A DNA stretch of 64,000 nt from Paraphysomonas bandaiensis (taxonomy: Eukaryota > Chrysophyceae), in contig CBFFRP010000288.1 in the NCBI GenBank assembly GCA_965644295.1, forward strand, positions 186,001 to 250,000, in the 5' to 3' direction. The notes under the pieces are model-generated. The model saw only the letters and a list, made by a program, of their open reading frames with translations. It was not told where the DNA came from and did no database searches. Position 1 is the stretch's first letter. Every line of letters starts with the position of its first letter. Position numbers and translations under genes: made by a program. This document shows positions 31,304-42,435 of this stretch, one piece after another.

Positions 31304-34300
31304 GGAAGGCGGGTACGTATCTTGGCGGTTTTTTTTTGCACTTTTCAGATGCACTTAAAATAACACTCACTGCATGTCTGATCGCAGTGAAAGCATCATT
31401 GGAAACGTAGTGATTTTACCCATATTTCATTCTAAGTGACGAACTGCACTCATAATCTGAATCTTTTGATATTCATCCTCAAAGTGAGCCCCTTAAGAGG
31501 TTTTTGACCTCATTTCAGTTTTTGGTTTTTCAAAATGGCGGGATTTTTCCCTCTCAGATGACTGCAAATCACAGTCACTTAAATTAAATTGGAGTATTTG
31601 GAGATGGTCATTGCTCATAGCGGCCATGTGGCGATACAGGTAGACTAATTTCATAGTGCTTGACACGATGGTGCTCTTACTTTCAACTGATTCGCAGTAT
31701 TCATGGTGATAAGTTCTGGTTGGGGAGGAGGGGTCGATTTCGATACGCCGGCACACCACACATGCGAATGACCTCAACTGACCTGTAGATATACACTCAA
31801 CTATTGCTCATTATATGCGCAATACTATCAGCACACTAATTTGAGTATACGCTCTCCTCTGCGGCATTGTGCATCACATTTCTGAAATAAGCGTGTGTTT
31901 AGATTAGCCACACGATGACTCTAATGCTGCACCTCTGGAGCGAAATGGAGGCTCTGGTGAATTGAGGAGGAAAGAGGGAGGACTCTGGAGCTGTTTCGGG
32001 CTCAGGGTGATGCCCGGATTGAAAATTCACTATTCTACAGGGGTCAGGGTGAGGCATGCGGAACAGCACATGTAGACAGTGAAATTCATTGCACGGGGCT
32101 CTGCACGCAGTGAAACGTAGAGGGATCCACATTGACGCAGCCCACCAGCGATCCTTGGCCGAATGTTTTTGGAACTGTGGATGTGGTCAAACCGACTGGT
32201 GCTTCCCCCGTCATGACTGATCGCTATCCTAAACTTTTCAATGGTTGAACACCCAGACTCATAGTGGGTCGACTTTGATCCATGGGACATAGGGTACCCC
32301 TCTTGAGGAACAGCGGGAGCTCAGCAACAGCCTGCACTGGATAAAGGTCAGAGGGAACCTGACCACCTCAGTATTCATACGATTCATAGTACTAAACCTT
32401 GCTCTCCAAATATATGTTATTGATGTCCAGTAGTATAGGAGTACTACAAGTGATAGATTAACTAAATTATTATTTTGAATTGTTTTTGTTCTGTTGCATA
32501 TTTACTAAAATTGTTTCTACTTCTTAATTTATATTATGTTACACCCATTGAGATTTACTTAAAATCGGACATTGACTGTGTCGTAGAAGCTGGCTTAGTT
32601 TGGTCAACAAGAAGAAGTGTGTAGCCATCAGTGTTGAACTTTATTACTTTCATTCAACTCGTAATTAAATTTCACACTGGAGAAAGAAAATATTAAAAAT
32701 CCAAAACAAAAACGATGTTACGTAAAATCATACATACGACAGAGTTAAAGTAGATACGAATATGTACTGCTGGTTTGTGGTATGTATGCGTTGACTTTGC
32801 ATGAGCTGAAGTGATTACAATTGTATGCACTTTATCATGCGAAATATCCAAAGAAAATAAAGGACCGAACAGAATCTCAAAAGAAAATAAAGGACCAAGT
32901 GGGGTCAAAACAAAATAAGAGACTCGCAAGTACGCGATTAAATAGCAAGTAACCTACGCCGCATCGATTGGCTCTCGATCTGATTCCGATACATAAACCT
33001 CCTCTCTCTCCACCTCCACTCCCCCGTGCAGCTGTTTCAACTTGTCAGACATCGGACCTTCGAGCTTGGCTATGAGGTAGGCCTTCGTGCCAACCTTTAG
33101 CTCAGGATCAATAGGAGTAGTTGCCTTAGGAAGGACAATTAGAGCGGCCTTTAGAACATCATTATTGGCCGTGCGCCAGTCATATTGCTGGTCGCGCACA
33201 CGTACCAAAAGTGCCTCCAACGCCTCAACATGTCGGTGATATTCTTCCATCTGGCGGCGCTCCTTTTCGTCCTTACGGCGCTCTTTAGCCTGTCGCTCTT
33301 CCTCCCTCCGAGCCATGTAGGCCTCAATACGCTCGGCCGTTGACAGCACTGCACAGTGCCCCGTAGTGGTGTTGGGCATACCACCCCTGTCGTCCACCCC
33401 TCCCCCCTCCCCTTCTGCATCCTGACCCCACACCTCATTCTCTAGGGCAACGTCCAAAACACTTAGCGCACCGCGGGGAATTGAGGCTTTCTTGTATCGG
33501 GCCTCCTCTGCCCTCGCTTGGGCCTGTTCACGTGCCGGAGCGAGAAAACTAGACTGGAAGAACTGTGCCGAAATACTACTAATAAGCACACAATAGTTGA
33601 TATCCCCAGGCTTGACCTCCTGGTAACGAACCCGCTTCATATTTGGGTCCTCCTCGCTGGGCTCCATGACAGCGACAGGTCTGGGTGCCGAAAGCACCGA
33701 TGCCTTACGGTCCATGTCCCGTTCATCCACATCATACACTCCAGAGATAATACTATTAGATGTCACCTTGTCTCTGTGAACCTCGGCCACCTCCTCTCCC
33801 TCCAAGGGATCAACTAAAGGCCAAGTCAGCGTCTTAGCAAAGGCTTGCTTGATGCAACCAGGTAGCGTGGGGTCAGAGGTAAACTCATTCCATGCCTGAT
33901 TGATTATTTTGTTGAAGTGAAAAACAATCATAGGCTCTCCAGGGTTTCTGTGCTTCCACCAGGAAAAGCACCTCCGATAGGCAGCTTTGAGCTTAGCGTT
34001 GGGCCCGTTATCGATGGGGGCGTCATTAACAGAGTTGTTAGCACAGAGGAAATTGATATACACATTATGAGTAATAGCGTGCCGGATAGAGTTGGGGTCA
34101 AAGTGTGAGCCATGCCCATCAATGTAGACCCACTTAGCCCTGCCCGACGCAGACATCTCCGATACAGCTATTCGAAAGGTATTCCGGTCAGCATATCCCG
34201 ACGGAGTAGAATCCACATGGAAAGTGGGGTCGAGGTTGAGGTGCAAATGTCCCCTCATCGTCTCGCCATCACCACCCTGGTGAATGATGATGGGTCTTGT

Positions 34301-35710
34301 TGTCGACCCATCCGGGCGAATACCATACAAAAGTGTTACCCAGAAGGATGTATGCTCACCGTGTCTTGCAGAGAATCGCCTTTCCTTCCGCTCCTGAAAG
34401 AGTTTGAAGGTAGGGAAGGCGTGCCCCCAAGGGTCGAAGCCAATTTCGTCCCAGTTCTCGATATCCTCCAGGTCTGGCCCATATGACGGAAAGACCCCTT
34501 TCTCTATACACTCCCTGAGGTGCTGCATGAACTTACGGGCCATAGTACTCGCCCGGGTCGGGCAGGCCGCTGCTGCCCGCTTGTAGGAAAGATCGGATTT
34601 CTTCGTCAAAGCGGGCAAGCAATTTTCACCAAGGTCAAAAGTGCAGGGTTTGAGAAAGTTGTCTCGAATAAAGGTTTTACTGCATTTTGCATGATCAAGG
34701 CGTACCGACTCCGGGGTATCCTTGCCTCCATTGGCAGTGCGTATAGCACTGGCATGGGCGCGGCAATACTCCCTGGCTAGGGCTTGCATATGGGCATTGC
34801 TGTACCTGCAAAAATAATTACAAATCGTACACTGTACGTCATCATCCACATCATACACTTTCATGTACATACCCATATCCAGCTTTATCTTGAAGGTCCA
34901 TCTTCGTAGCCATTATATCCCGATCCGCAATGGAGTGAAGCAATCCTTTAGGACCAGAAAGGGAGTAATCCAGCTCCATGATGGCCTCCTGCAGCACAGA
35001 ATGGTTCGTTGGGTCGTTCCGAAACATATTAAACTCCTTCGTGGTGAGTCCAAACAACTCCCGGATGGTGTTCATATCCCGCTCCTGGGTGCGAATAGAG
35101 ACACCGTACTCCGTGAGAACATATTTAGAGCTCTTGCCATCAATTACCCTGGCAATGAGCCCGGCCCTACGCTCTTCAACTGTGTAAACTTTGTAGCTCT
35201 GTTTGACGTCTACCTCAGGGATATTATCGATTGCGTTGATAATCGCCCTTTCTGTCGCCATACTGGGGAAGCTGCTTGTCTCTTCGGGCAGATCCGGCAA
35301 AGCCTCCAACACCAAATTAACCTTTCGCTTGTGAGGTACATTTCCTGGAAGCACACCATACTGCTTGGCACGCTTAACCTCAATCACAACATCCCTTTTC
35401 CCCAATGGGGGCAGTGTGACTTCGTCCATACGACTGTCTGTATGAGTGTGAGTGATTCGGGGTCGCTGTGGACGTCCTCGCATCATACTCGATCAATTCT
35501 ACATGAAAATCAGATCAGACGACGTCATCATGAGCAGTGATTATTGTTTACTGTACCTGATACAATTATATATAATGTAATTCTTGTATAAGTATGTGGG
35601 GTTGGTTTATAGTAAGATTTAAGGTGGAACAATGGTGGATTGACACACGAAAACCCGCCATTTTCAAAAACCTAAAAAAGAAAACCCGCCAAGATAGATA
35701 CCCGCCTTCC
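31304..35710 (-). mobile_element. Complete pogo/Tc1-type DNA transposon
   Basis: A 4,407-bp element with terminal inverted repeats: the left end GGAAGGCGGGTACGTATCTT (31304 on) is matched by the reverse complement of the right end (35678-35710, with AAGATAGATACCCGCCTTCC) at all but about two of the outer 25 bases. A TA dinucleotide flanks both ends (31302-31303 and 35711-35712), the target duplication of the Tc1/mariner/pogo superfamily. The transposase (32954-35486, minus) is intact. About 1.65 kb of non-coding DNA lies between its stop and the left TIR, possibly a second decayed gene or regulatory filler. A shortened relative is at 39225-39763. The element looks potentially autonomous. Confidence 0.92.
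32954..35486 (-). CDS. pogo-type DDE transposase
   Basis: Exons 34873-35486 and 32954-34805, with a 67-bp intron, give 821 residues without stop or frameshift. The N-terminal third carries basic stretches (GNVPHKRKVN) and a likely helix-turn-helix (SSKYVLTEYGVSIRTQERD). The DDE core has ENWDEIGFDPWG (first Asp, pogo N-x-D-E pattern), WVYIDGHGSHFDP (second Asp, the DGHGSH box) and DAPIDNGPNAKLKAAYRR (third Asp, equal to the usual QPLD..vF..lK position). The C-terminus has a charged coiled coil (about residues 700-750, KERRKDEKERRQMEEYHRH) and an acidic end. The function is cut-and-paste transposition through binding the element's TIRs. Codon use is more GC-rich than nearby genes, in keeping with an invading element. 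Confidence 0.9.
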
Positions 35711-36070
35711 TACCATGTACTTCGTCGTAAACTTGTTTTTATAGGACAACAGATTTTGATGTACTGCTGTAGTATGTATAAAATGTACTTCTGTATATAG
35801 ATGAGGTGTACTGCTGTACATGACGTATGTATATAAGTACAGTATGTTGCTATCATACCATCCGATACGTTAGCTTGTATTGTACGTCTACACGGCTGGC
35901 CATAACATAACTTTAACATAAACCACACCTCATAATATAGTTATTTATATATATTCCACACAACTTCACATATCTAAACAACGTATTACACTTCTAACAT
36001 CAGTCTTTCTCCTATGACCGGTGTAGGGTGGTGTATTTAGATCTCTAATAGGGTTGTACACTAGACCCTA
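35711..36070. promoter_or_regulatory. Upstream region of the 4TM-PH gene
   Basis: 360 bp between the transposon and the start of the plus-strand gene. AT-rich, with TAGGGTTGTACACTAGACCC just before the ATG. The transposon insertion therefore lies close to this promoter. No site is recognised. Confidence 0.35.
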
Positions 36071-37558
36071 ATGATTGTTGGAGACAGACGAGCCCTTAAG
36101 GCTACCCTTACACAGGGTATATCTAATATATTACGAGAATTAGTAGATTTATATGGAAAAAATTTAAATCAATTATGTAAGTTTACCTCATGTGTATTGT
36201 GGTGTATGTTAATGGTATCTGTGAGTAGCCATTCAGACTGCTGTTCTTGCTGGTTTAGCTTTCAATGGCGCGATTCAGCCAAACTACTATAAAACAGATC
36301 ACTTCTCTACTGAGAAAAAGATATATGCAGGGGTTTTCCACACTCTAATTCAGTTTGCGATGATTCTATCATTTCTTGCCATGGTTGTGTCGACTTTGGC
36401 CTCTCAATATGGGCCCGGTCTAGCTCTCACAGGGAAAGATGCTAAAGTCATAGTATATGGTATTCATTTTTAGAATGTGTAGTAGCTATAGATTTAACTT
36501 TACTGTAGCTGTCAAGAAAATGCAGGAGATGCAAGAGTACTCTTTCTGGCTGGCAGGGGGCTCCATAGTACTACTTTTCGCTTCACTATCTACCTATGCG
36601 TGAGTTGCACATCTGTCCAAAAAATATTGCGTCGTTTACATAGGATAATTTCAGGTTTTCGGAATATCTGTTGGGTCATGCTTTAGTTATTTTCATCCTC
36701 TGCGTTCTTGGGTCTCTCTTGATTTTCCGTGAGTTTCTGATGTGCATGATGACATTTTGTTTAATTAATGTTATACGTAGGGCGTGGAATACTGACATTG
36801 CAGGACATACGATATAAAGGAACCAAATATCTTGATGAAATTTTACGTGCATTTGATGGTGGCCAGGCGAAAGAAGGAGAAGCTGGTCTTGTACCTCCTC
36901 CTAACGAGAGCTACCAAGACTATGTTTGGAGAAAGAAACATATACACAAGGTTAGTGTGAGAACGTATAGTAATTCCGTGTTTACAGCGATACATATTGT
37001 AGGGCGGAGGGTATCAGTATGTATATGCCGTGTTGCGAAAGGGTGTACTGCAATTTTATCGGAGTAAGGAGGCGTTTGAGGATGACGATGATCGTCTTGC
37101 GTCCTTTCCACTCAGATATATGAAACTCACATTAGATCAGGCAGATTTTTCGCCTGATACGGGACAGGTGATGTCTATTATTCTACAAGTTGAGTTCTAC
37201 TCATGATATGTTCGATAATAAGGTGTCATTTTCTTTGCGTGGTGAACGATTCAAACGGGACCGATCTCTACAGTTTGCGTTGCTGCCATTGGATGATCAC
37301 GAGGTACTGGACACTACTTATACTGCAGAACTGCAAGCTGTGTCCAAGGCTTCTTTCAGGTGCAAAATATCTTTCTGTTCCTTATATATTGGCTTGTGAG
37401 ATAAACTAGATCACTACTTTTAGACCTGAAACCATATAATTTGCTTATTGTTAATTATTTCGCTTAGTCACTGGATAAACTCCCTTACTCGAGTCGAGAA
37501 GCACTACAAAGAGGCTAACGGCAATGCTCTTACGGCTGTTCTGGAAAATGTGAGTTAA
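36071..37558 (+). CDS. Four-transmembrane protein with C-terminal PH domain
   Basis: Eight exons: 36071-36176, 36229-36459, 36509-36599, 36655-36728, 36781-36950, 37003-37167, 37223-37359, 37468-37558. They join in frame to 354 residues; the introns are 49-108 bp. Four hydrophobic segments are seen: TAVLAGLAFNGAI (39-51, weak), GVFHTLIQFAMILSFLAMVV (70-89), WLAGGSIVLLFASLSTYA (126-143) and LLGHALVIFILCVLGSLLIF (148-167). Residues about 216-345 read as a pleckstrin-homology fold: GYQYVYAVLRKGVLQFYRSKE, LRYMKLTLDQADF, ..., SLQFALLPLDD, AVSKASFSHWINSLTRVEKH (C-terminal helix with the PH Trp). PH domains bind phosphoinositides or proteins at membranes. I do not know a family with this arrangement. 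The last codons read through a possible donor (AAT|GTGAGT), so a further exon cannot be excluded. Confidence 0.72.
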
Positions 37559-38068
37559 TGTGTAGTTAGCTGTGGATTTATGCATTTGTAAATAGCTGCT
37601 TGTTTGTAAAATAGACATAATGTAAGAAATAAAGCGTATATTTTATTTATCGTCGTCTTGTGTATGTAAGTGTAGACGGAGCTTGTGTCACTTATAGCTC
37701 TGTAGTCTGTTTCTATCCATAGCGACATTTATACAACTGCCATTTTCTTTAAATTTCATGAAATAAGGCTAATCACGCTACAAGCGACGTTATTATAATT
37801 ATTGCTGCTTTACTTTTTCACCTAGACAATGATTTGAGTATTCGAGAAGGCGACATAAGTGGGCCTCGGTATTTGTACCAATATGGTCCACCGAGCGATG
37901 GTAATGCACAACTGTGCAACAATATTTAAAAATAGGGTGGATGACTATATCATTAAGTTACTTGTATACTCACACAACAACGGTAATCTGCTCTAACGAG
38001 TTTTCCTATTGTTGCCTAAACATAACTTAAGCACTTAAGCACAACAACCTTAATTACCTACAACTGGA
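37559..38068. other. Convergent 3' intergenic region
   Basis: 510 bp between the converging 4TM-PH gene and SEC11. It holds both 3' UTRs. No gene is recognised. Confidence 0.45.
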
Positions 38069-38792
38069 CTATGACTCTTTATTCGTCAGAACAAATAGCC
38101 CCATGATACCTACAAACAGATGGTAAGAAAAAAGATTAACACGTTGTGCTATATGCTACATACCAATTAAGACAAATTTTAGCGCCGGGTAGTCGTTGAG
38201 AATAATAGTAACCATTCCTAAGTAACGCAATACACCCTTTGCACGGCCTACATTTTAATAATTAGCTCATTGTTGATAATTATGAAGAACTGGCATGTAC
38301 CCAGTATATCACTTCGCTTCAGCCAGAGCTGTCCCGGTGCATACAGGCCCCTGTCATCCACTCTGTTGTTATCACCCTTGGTTAGGACTTCTACTTCGCC
38401 ATCCTCTTTTTCGTGCACTCTCAGTACACGATGAACTATAGGAATATCCCTATCTTTTATTTTAAACACAACAATCTCCCCTACTCGAATGGGATCATTG
38501 TAATTGTTGAGGAAAAGAATATCACCACGCTGGAATGCAGGCATCATTGATCCACTAAATTAAGCAACAACACCCATGTCAGAAAAAAGTGGGTATTGTT
38601 GTGGCGAATATACCTTAATACAACGACAACAGGAGACTCGGATAACGTAATAAACATGAGCCCTTTCCATATCATAAGAGCAGAAAAAACAATCATGCCT
38701 GCACCATATACGTAACTATCAATTCATAAATCCATTACACCATTATACCTAAATTTAATGCTTGGAAAGCTAGTGTCCTTTTGTTTTTCCAT
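38069..38792 (-). CDS. SEC11: Signal peptidase complex catalytic subunit SEC11
   Basis: Five exons: 38749-38792, 38614-38715, 38301-38554, 38164-38247, 38069-38109, joining in frame to 174 residues (the family has about 170-190). The protein has the membrane anchor ([20 protein letters not shown]), then [21 protein letters not shown] with the catalytic Ser51 of [17 protein letters not shown] with the catalytic His90, and TKGDNN...[11 protein letters not shown] with the conserved aspartates. The C-terminal [21 protein letters not shown] and a second hydrophobic helix complete it. It cleaves signal peptides in the ER lumen as part of the signal peptidase complex. The first intron, 38716-38748, is only 33 bp; it is needed to keep frame between [14 protein letters not shown] and [10 protein letters not shown]. 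The other introns are 53-59 bp. Confidence 0.95.
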
Positions 38793-39224
38793 AGTTTCAG
38801 TAACTCAACTTTTTGACTGCAAGATTATTAGAGTGAATCCATGTATATATATATATATCATACGTGTATATCATATCGTTTATTCCGGATAACATCTCCA
38901 TTTGCTACAACAGTGATAATAAATAAATTATAAATAGTACTGTGGTAGATATTGGAGCCCTGTAAGTTTGGCTGATTTGTGATAAGAAAATTGTCATATA
39001 GACAGCTGTTGCTATCATGCATGTCGCTTCCCTCTATATACTGTATATGGCGTACTTTTATGTAGGCTGTGTTTTGTGGTGGGCGATTGGTTACGAAATC
39101 CTAGATTTTTATACTTTTCATACGATTTAAATACCATACTTTGAGTCATTTTGATAGGATTTTCACATGAAAATTAGGTTTCCACACATCTCGTACATGA
39201 GCAAACCGCCATTTTCTCCTTGTA
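38793..39224. other. Upstream of SEC11, no gene
   Basis: 432 bp, AT-rich, holding the SEC11 promoter and ending at the left edge of the non-autonomous transposon. No gene is seen. Confidence 0.4.
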
Positions 39225-39763
39225 AGGGAGGAATGTTTGTGTATTTTTGTCAAAATCTTACTATAAACCAACCTCACATACTTATACAAGAACTACATGA
39301 TACAGTATATAATTGTATCAGGTAAAGTAAACAGTAATGACTGGTCATGACGACATTGTCTGATCTGATTTTCATACAGAAATGATCGAGTATGATGCGA
39401 GGACGTGCACCGCCAAGCCTAATCACACATACGTATACAGACAGTCGTATAGATGAAATTATACTGCCCCCATTGGGAAAAAGGAATGTTTTGATTGATG
39501 TAAAGTGTGCCAAACAGTGTGACGTGCTTCCAGGGAATGTACCCAATGGGGGCAGTATAACTTCCTCCATACGAATACTACTGTATCTTGAGGATGAATA
39601 TCCAAAGAAACTGATTATGAGTACTGTGTCACTTAGAATGAAATATGGATAAAAGAATGACGTTTCTAATGATACTTTCACTGCCACCAGCCATGCAGTG
39701 ACTGTTATTTTAATTTCATCTGAAAAGTGCAAAGAAAACGGCCATTATACTTTCCTGCCTTCC
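39225..39763. mobile_element. Internally deleted non-autonomous derivative of the pogo element
   Basis: About 540 bp in inverted orientation relative to the full element. 39253-39540 matches the element's right part (35330-35625), including the first codons of the transposase (MMRGR.., ITHT.TDSR.DE, LPPLGKR). 39590-39763 matches its left part (31304-31480), ending AAAACGGCCATTATACTTTC then CTGCCTTCC, a degenerate TIR. Everything between, more than 3 kb, is missing. At the junction the segment ATACTGCCCCCATTGGG recurs inverted, a possible repair scar. Divergence of roughly 10-20% from the full element implies it is older. Confidence 0.88.
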
Positions 39764-40485
39764 CACTCAATATCACTTACACGATATCTATACCCCATAA
39801 TAGCACTTTGAAACCTTAGAAATATGAAGGTGGAAACATATCTGACTGCAATGATATTATTGAGGAGACGATCCTACTATTTAAGATCAAACTGTGTGGT
39901 GTGTTTCATATGTACATACCTCTCAATGGGGATATGAGGCACGTGGTCAAGAGTTCCGCCCAGCACAGGGTAGCATACTTATGACGTATTATTACTGTTT
40001 CTCTCACTGCAAGGTTCTTAGGTACGAGCACCAGATGTACGGAGTATAGATCAATGAGTAACGGTTTGAATAGGTGTGGGATAACTGTATGTAGTATGTA
40101 GCTGGTTATTCCATGTGAACTTAACAATGCACGTGTCTCGGACTGTGAAAGTACATCGCACCAATCCTCTGAATCGGTGATGTGATGTCTTATCTTACTA
40201 GACTGTATGAGACGTACAATTATTCTGCTTGGAATTATGAGAATTGAGTGCGCAGATGACGGTGTCATTTATACTATGTACTAGTATACCCACTCAAGTA
40301 GCTTGAAAGTGCTATAAAAGTAGTGATATAGTTAGTGATTTAGATGATTTTTATTACAATTGCGTTGATGTTTATGATTAGAGTAATTAAAACTTCTCTC
40401 TATAACACATACGAAATCATAAAAAGTCTGGTTATGCTTTCAAAATCTGTGCCGTAACTATCAACAATACATCTTTGACATCGCT
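39764..40485. other. Intergenic 3' of glutamate dehydrogenase
   Basis: 722 bp, no supported gene. A minus-strand open frame at 39906-40268 lacks recognisable motifs and was not called. Confidence 0.4.
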
Positions 40486-41908
40486 CTACACTATTCCTTG
40501 ATCGATCATAGCATCAGCAACCTTAATAAATCCTGCTAAATTGGCTCCTTTGACATAGTCGATGATGCCATCCTCATTCTCGCCGTACTTACAGCAGCTA
40601 CTATGAATATCTCGCATAATAGTATGCAGGTAATCGTTGACGGTTTCTTTGTCCCACAACTGACGCTGGCTGTTTTGAGCCATCTCAAGGCCTGATATTG
40701 CCACCCCTCCAGCATTTGCTGCTTTTCCTGGGGCATATAAAATACCACTCTTCCGAAGGTAATGAACTGCATCGGCAGTACAAGGCATATTGGCACCTTC
40801 GGTTACGCATATGCACCCACCATCTATCAAAGCTTTGGCATCATCCTCGTCAAGTTCGTTCTGTGTTGCACAAGGCATTGCCACATCGCATTTCACGCCC
40901 CATGGCTTCTCTCTTGGGAAAAAATTCCCCCCAAATTTATCAACATATTTCTCTATGGAACCCCTCTCGGTAAACTTGTATTCTTTTATCCAGGATATGT
41001 CATCCTGAGAGAAGCCTTCCTCTTGGAAAACATATCCCGTCGAATCAGATAATGTCACAACTTTTGCTCCTTGTGCGACACATTGTTCGGCCGCATGCAG
41101 TGCAACATTCCCACTACCAGATATAACAAGGGTCATTCCCTCCAAGCTTCCTTTCTCGTTGTCGTCATCATTGCTTTCAGCACGCTTGCGCAGCATCTCC
41201 ATCGTAAAGTAAACAGCACCATAACCTGTAGCCTCTACCCTTTCCAATGAGCCGCCCCATCCAATTCCCTTTCCTGTGAGGGCTCCAGTGAACTCATTCC
41301 GCAGCCTCTTGTATTGTCCGTACATGAAGCCTATTTCACGTCCGCCCACCCCGATGTCTCCAGCAGGTATATCAGTGTTAGGTCCGATGTGGCGTGATAA
41401 CTCGGTCATAAAGCTCTGGCAAAATCGCATTATCTCAGAATCGCTTTTCTGTTTTGGATTGAAATCTGATCCACCTTTACCTCCGCCTAGGGACAACGTG
41501 GTCAATGAATTTTTAAGGGTTTGTTCGAATCCCAAAAACTTAAGCACGCTCAGAGAGACAGTGGGATGGAATCTTAATCCTCCTTTATAGGGACCAATGG
41601 CAGAATTAAACTGAACTCGATATCCTCTGTTTACATGTACCACTTGATTATCATCAGTCCATACAACACGAAAGATAATAGTACGTTCTGGTTCAACCAT
41701 TTGCTCCAGAACACCTTTGTACTTTGGATTCTCTTCAATATATGGAAGAACACTTTCTGCAACTTCCTTTGTAACAGTGATAAGATCTATGCGGATGCTA
41801 ATGACTGTATATTACCTTTACTGCTTGAAGAAACTCAGATTCTTGAGGATTACGTTCTTCAAGCATGAACATGAAGTCATCCAATACTTGATTTACAGTT
41901 GAACTCAT
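40486..41908 (-). CDS. NADP-type glutamate dehydrogenase
   Basis: Exons 41816-41908 and 40486-41766, with a 49-bp intron, give 457 residues, the length of the small hexameric (about 450-residue) GDH class. Landmarks are GYRVQFNSAIGPYKGGLRFHP and LGGGKGGSDFNPKQKSD (substrate-binding and catalytic lysines), PAGDIGVGGREIGFMYGQYKR, TGKGIGWGGSLERVEATGYG, GSGNVALHAAEQCVAQGAKV (Rossmann GxGxxA) followed by SDSTGYV, typical of NADP-preferring enzymes, then ATQNELDEDDA, EGANMPCTADA and APGKAANAGGVA. It interconverts 2-oxoglutarate plus ammonium and glutamate, mostly for ammonium assimilation. No targeting peptide is evident, so it is probably cytosolic. The GST-like gene is divergent; SSADH lies 2.4 kb further. 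Confidence 0.96.
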
Positions 41909-42435
41909 TGTTATGAATATGGTAGTATGTTGTATGTGTATACTCTAGATAATGATATCTATATGCATGTATTCAACCACTCTTACTCTTCCATGTTTAT
42001 ATTGCACTTCATACCTTCCCTTATGATATTCAATATCTATATGCCAATGAAAAAAGAATACATATATTTGATTGGATATAGTGTGTTCTTGAGGATGAAG
42101 TGTATATTCGTAGTATGTATCATAACTACACTACTGTAGGAATTCCTAGAGATCTTTCTGTATACTATTTCTACACCCTCATACAATACAATAGGAATAC
42201 ACGTATCCAAGCAACACTATTCTTTTCCCATAAAATTCTATCTGACTTCGACTTCTTGTTCTGTTCTTTCATACTCCATCGTAACCCTGTAACAGAACTT
42301 CAGTTCATAGATACATACATACAAACATACATATCAATCTACTCAATGTACTTGTAGAATTCTATATATAGAATTAGATTATGTAAAGTACAAGATATTC
42401 ATATCTCTCCTATATAAAAATTGATATCATTGAAT
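41909..42435. promoter_or_regulatory. Divergent promoter region, GDH and GST-like genes
   Basis: 527 bp between divergent start codons, AT-rich. Both genes may share regulatory sequences. A self-complementary GAATTCTATATATAGAATTA lies at about 42358-42377, close to the GST start. No factor site is identified. Confidence 0.4.

Noticed and set aside
32030-32290. 86-codon minus-strand frame inside the pogo element
   Set aside because: No motif recognised; mentioned only as a possible decayed second element gene.
39392-39652. Open frame resembling the start of the pogo transposase
   Set aside because: It is the truncated 5' coding part inside the deleted non-autonomous copy, so it is not listed as a gene.
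39906-40268. 120-codon minus-strand frame downstream of glutamate dehydrogenase
   Set aside because: No domain, no splice logic, composition like surrounding AT-rich DNA.
41276-41590. Open frames opposite glutamate dehydrogenase
   Set aside because: Antisense shadows of a well-conserved enzyme.
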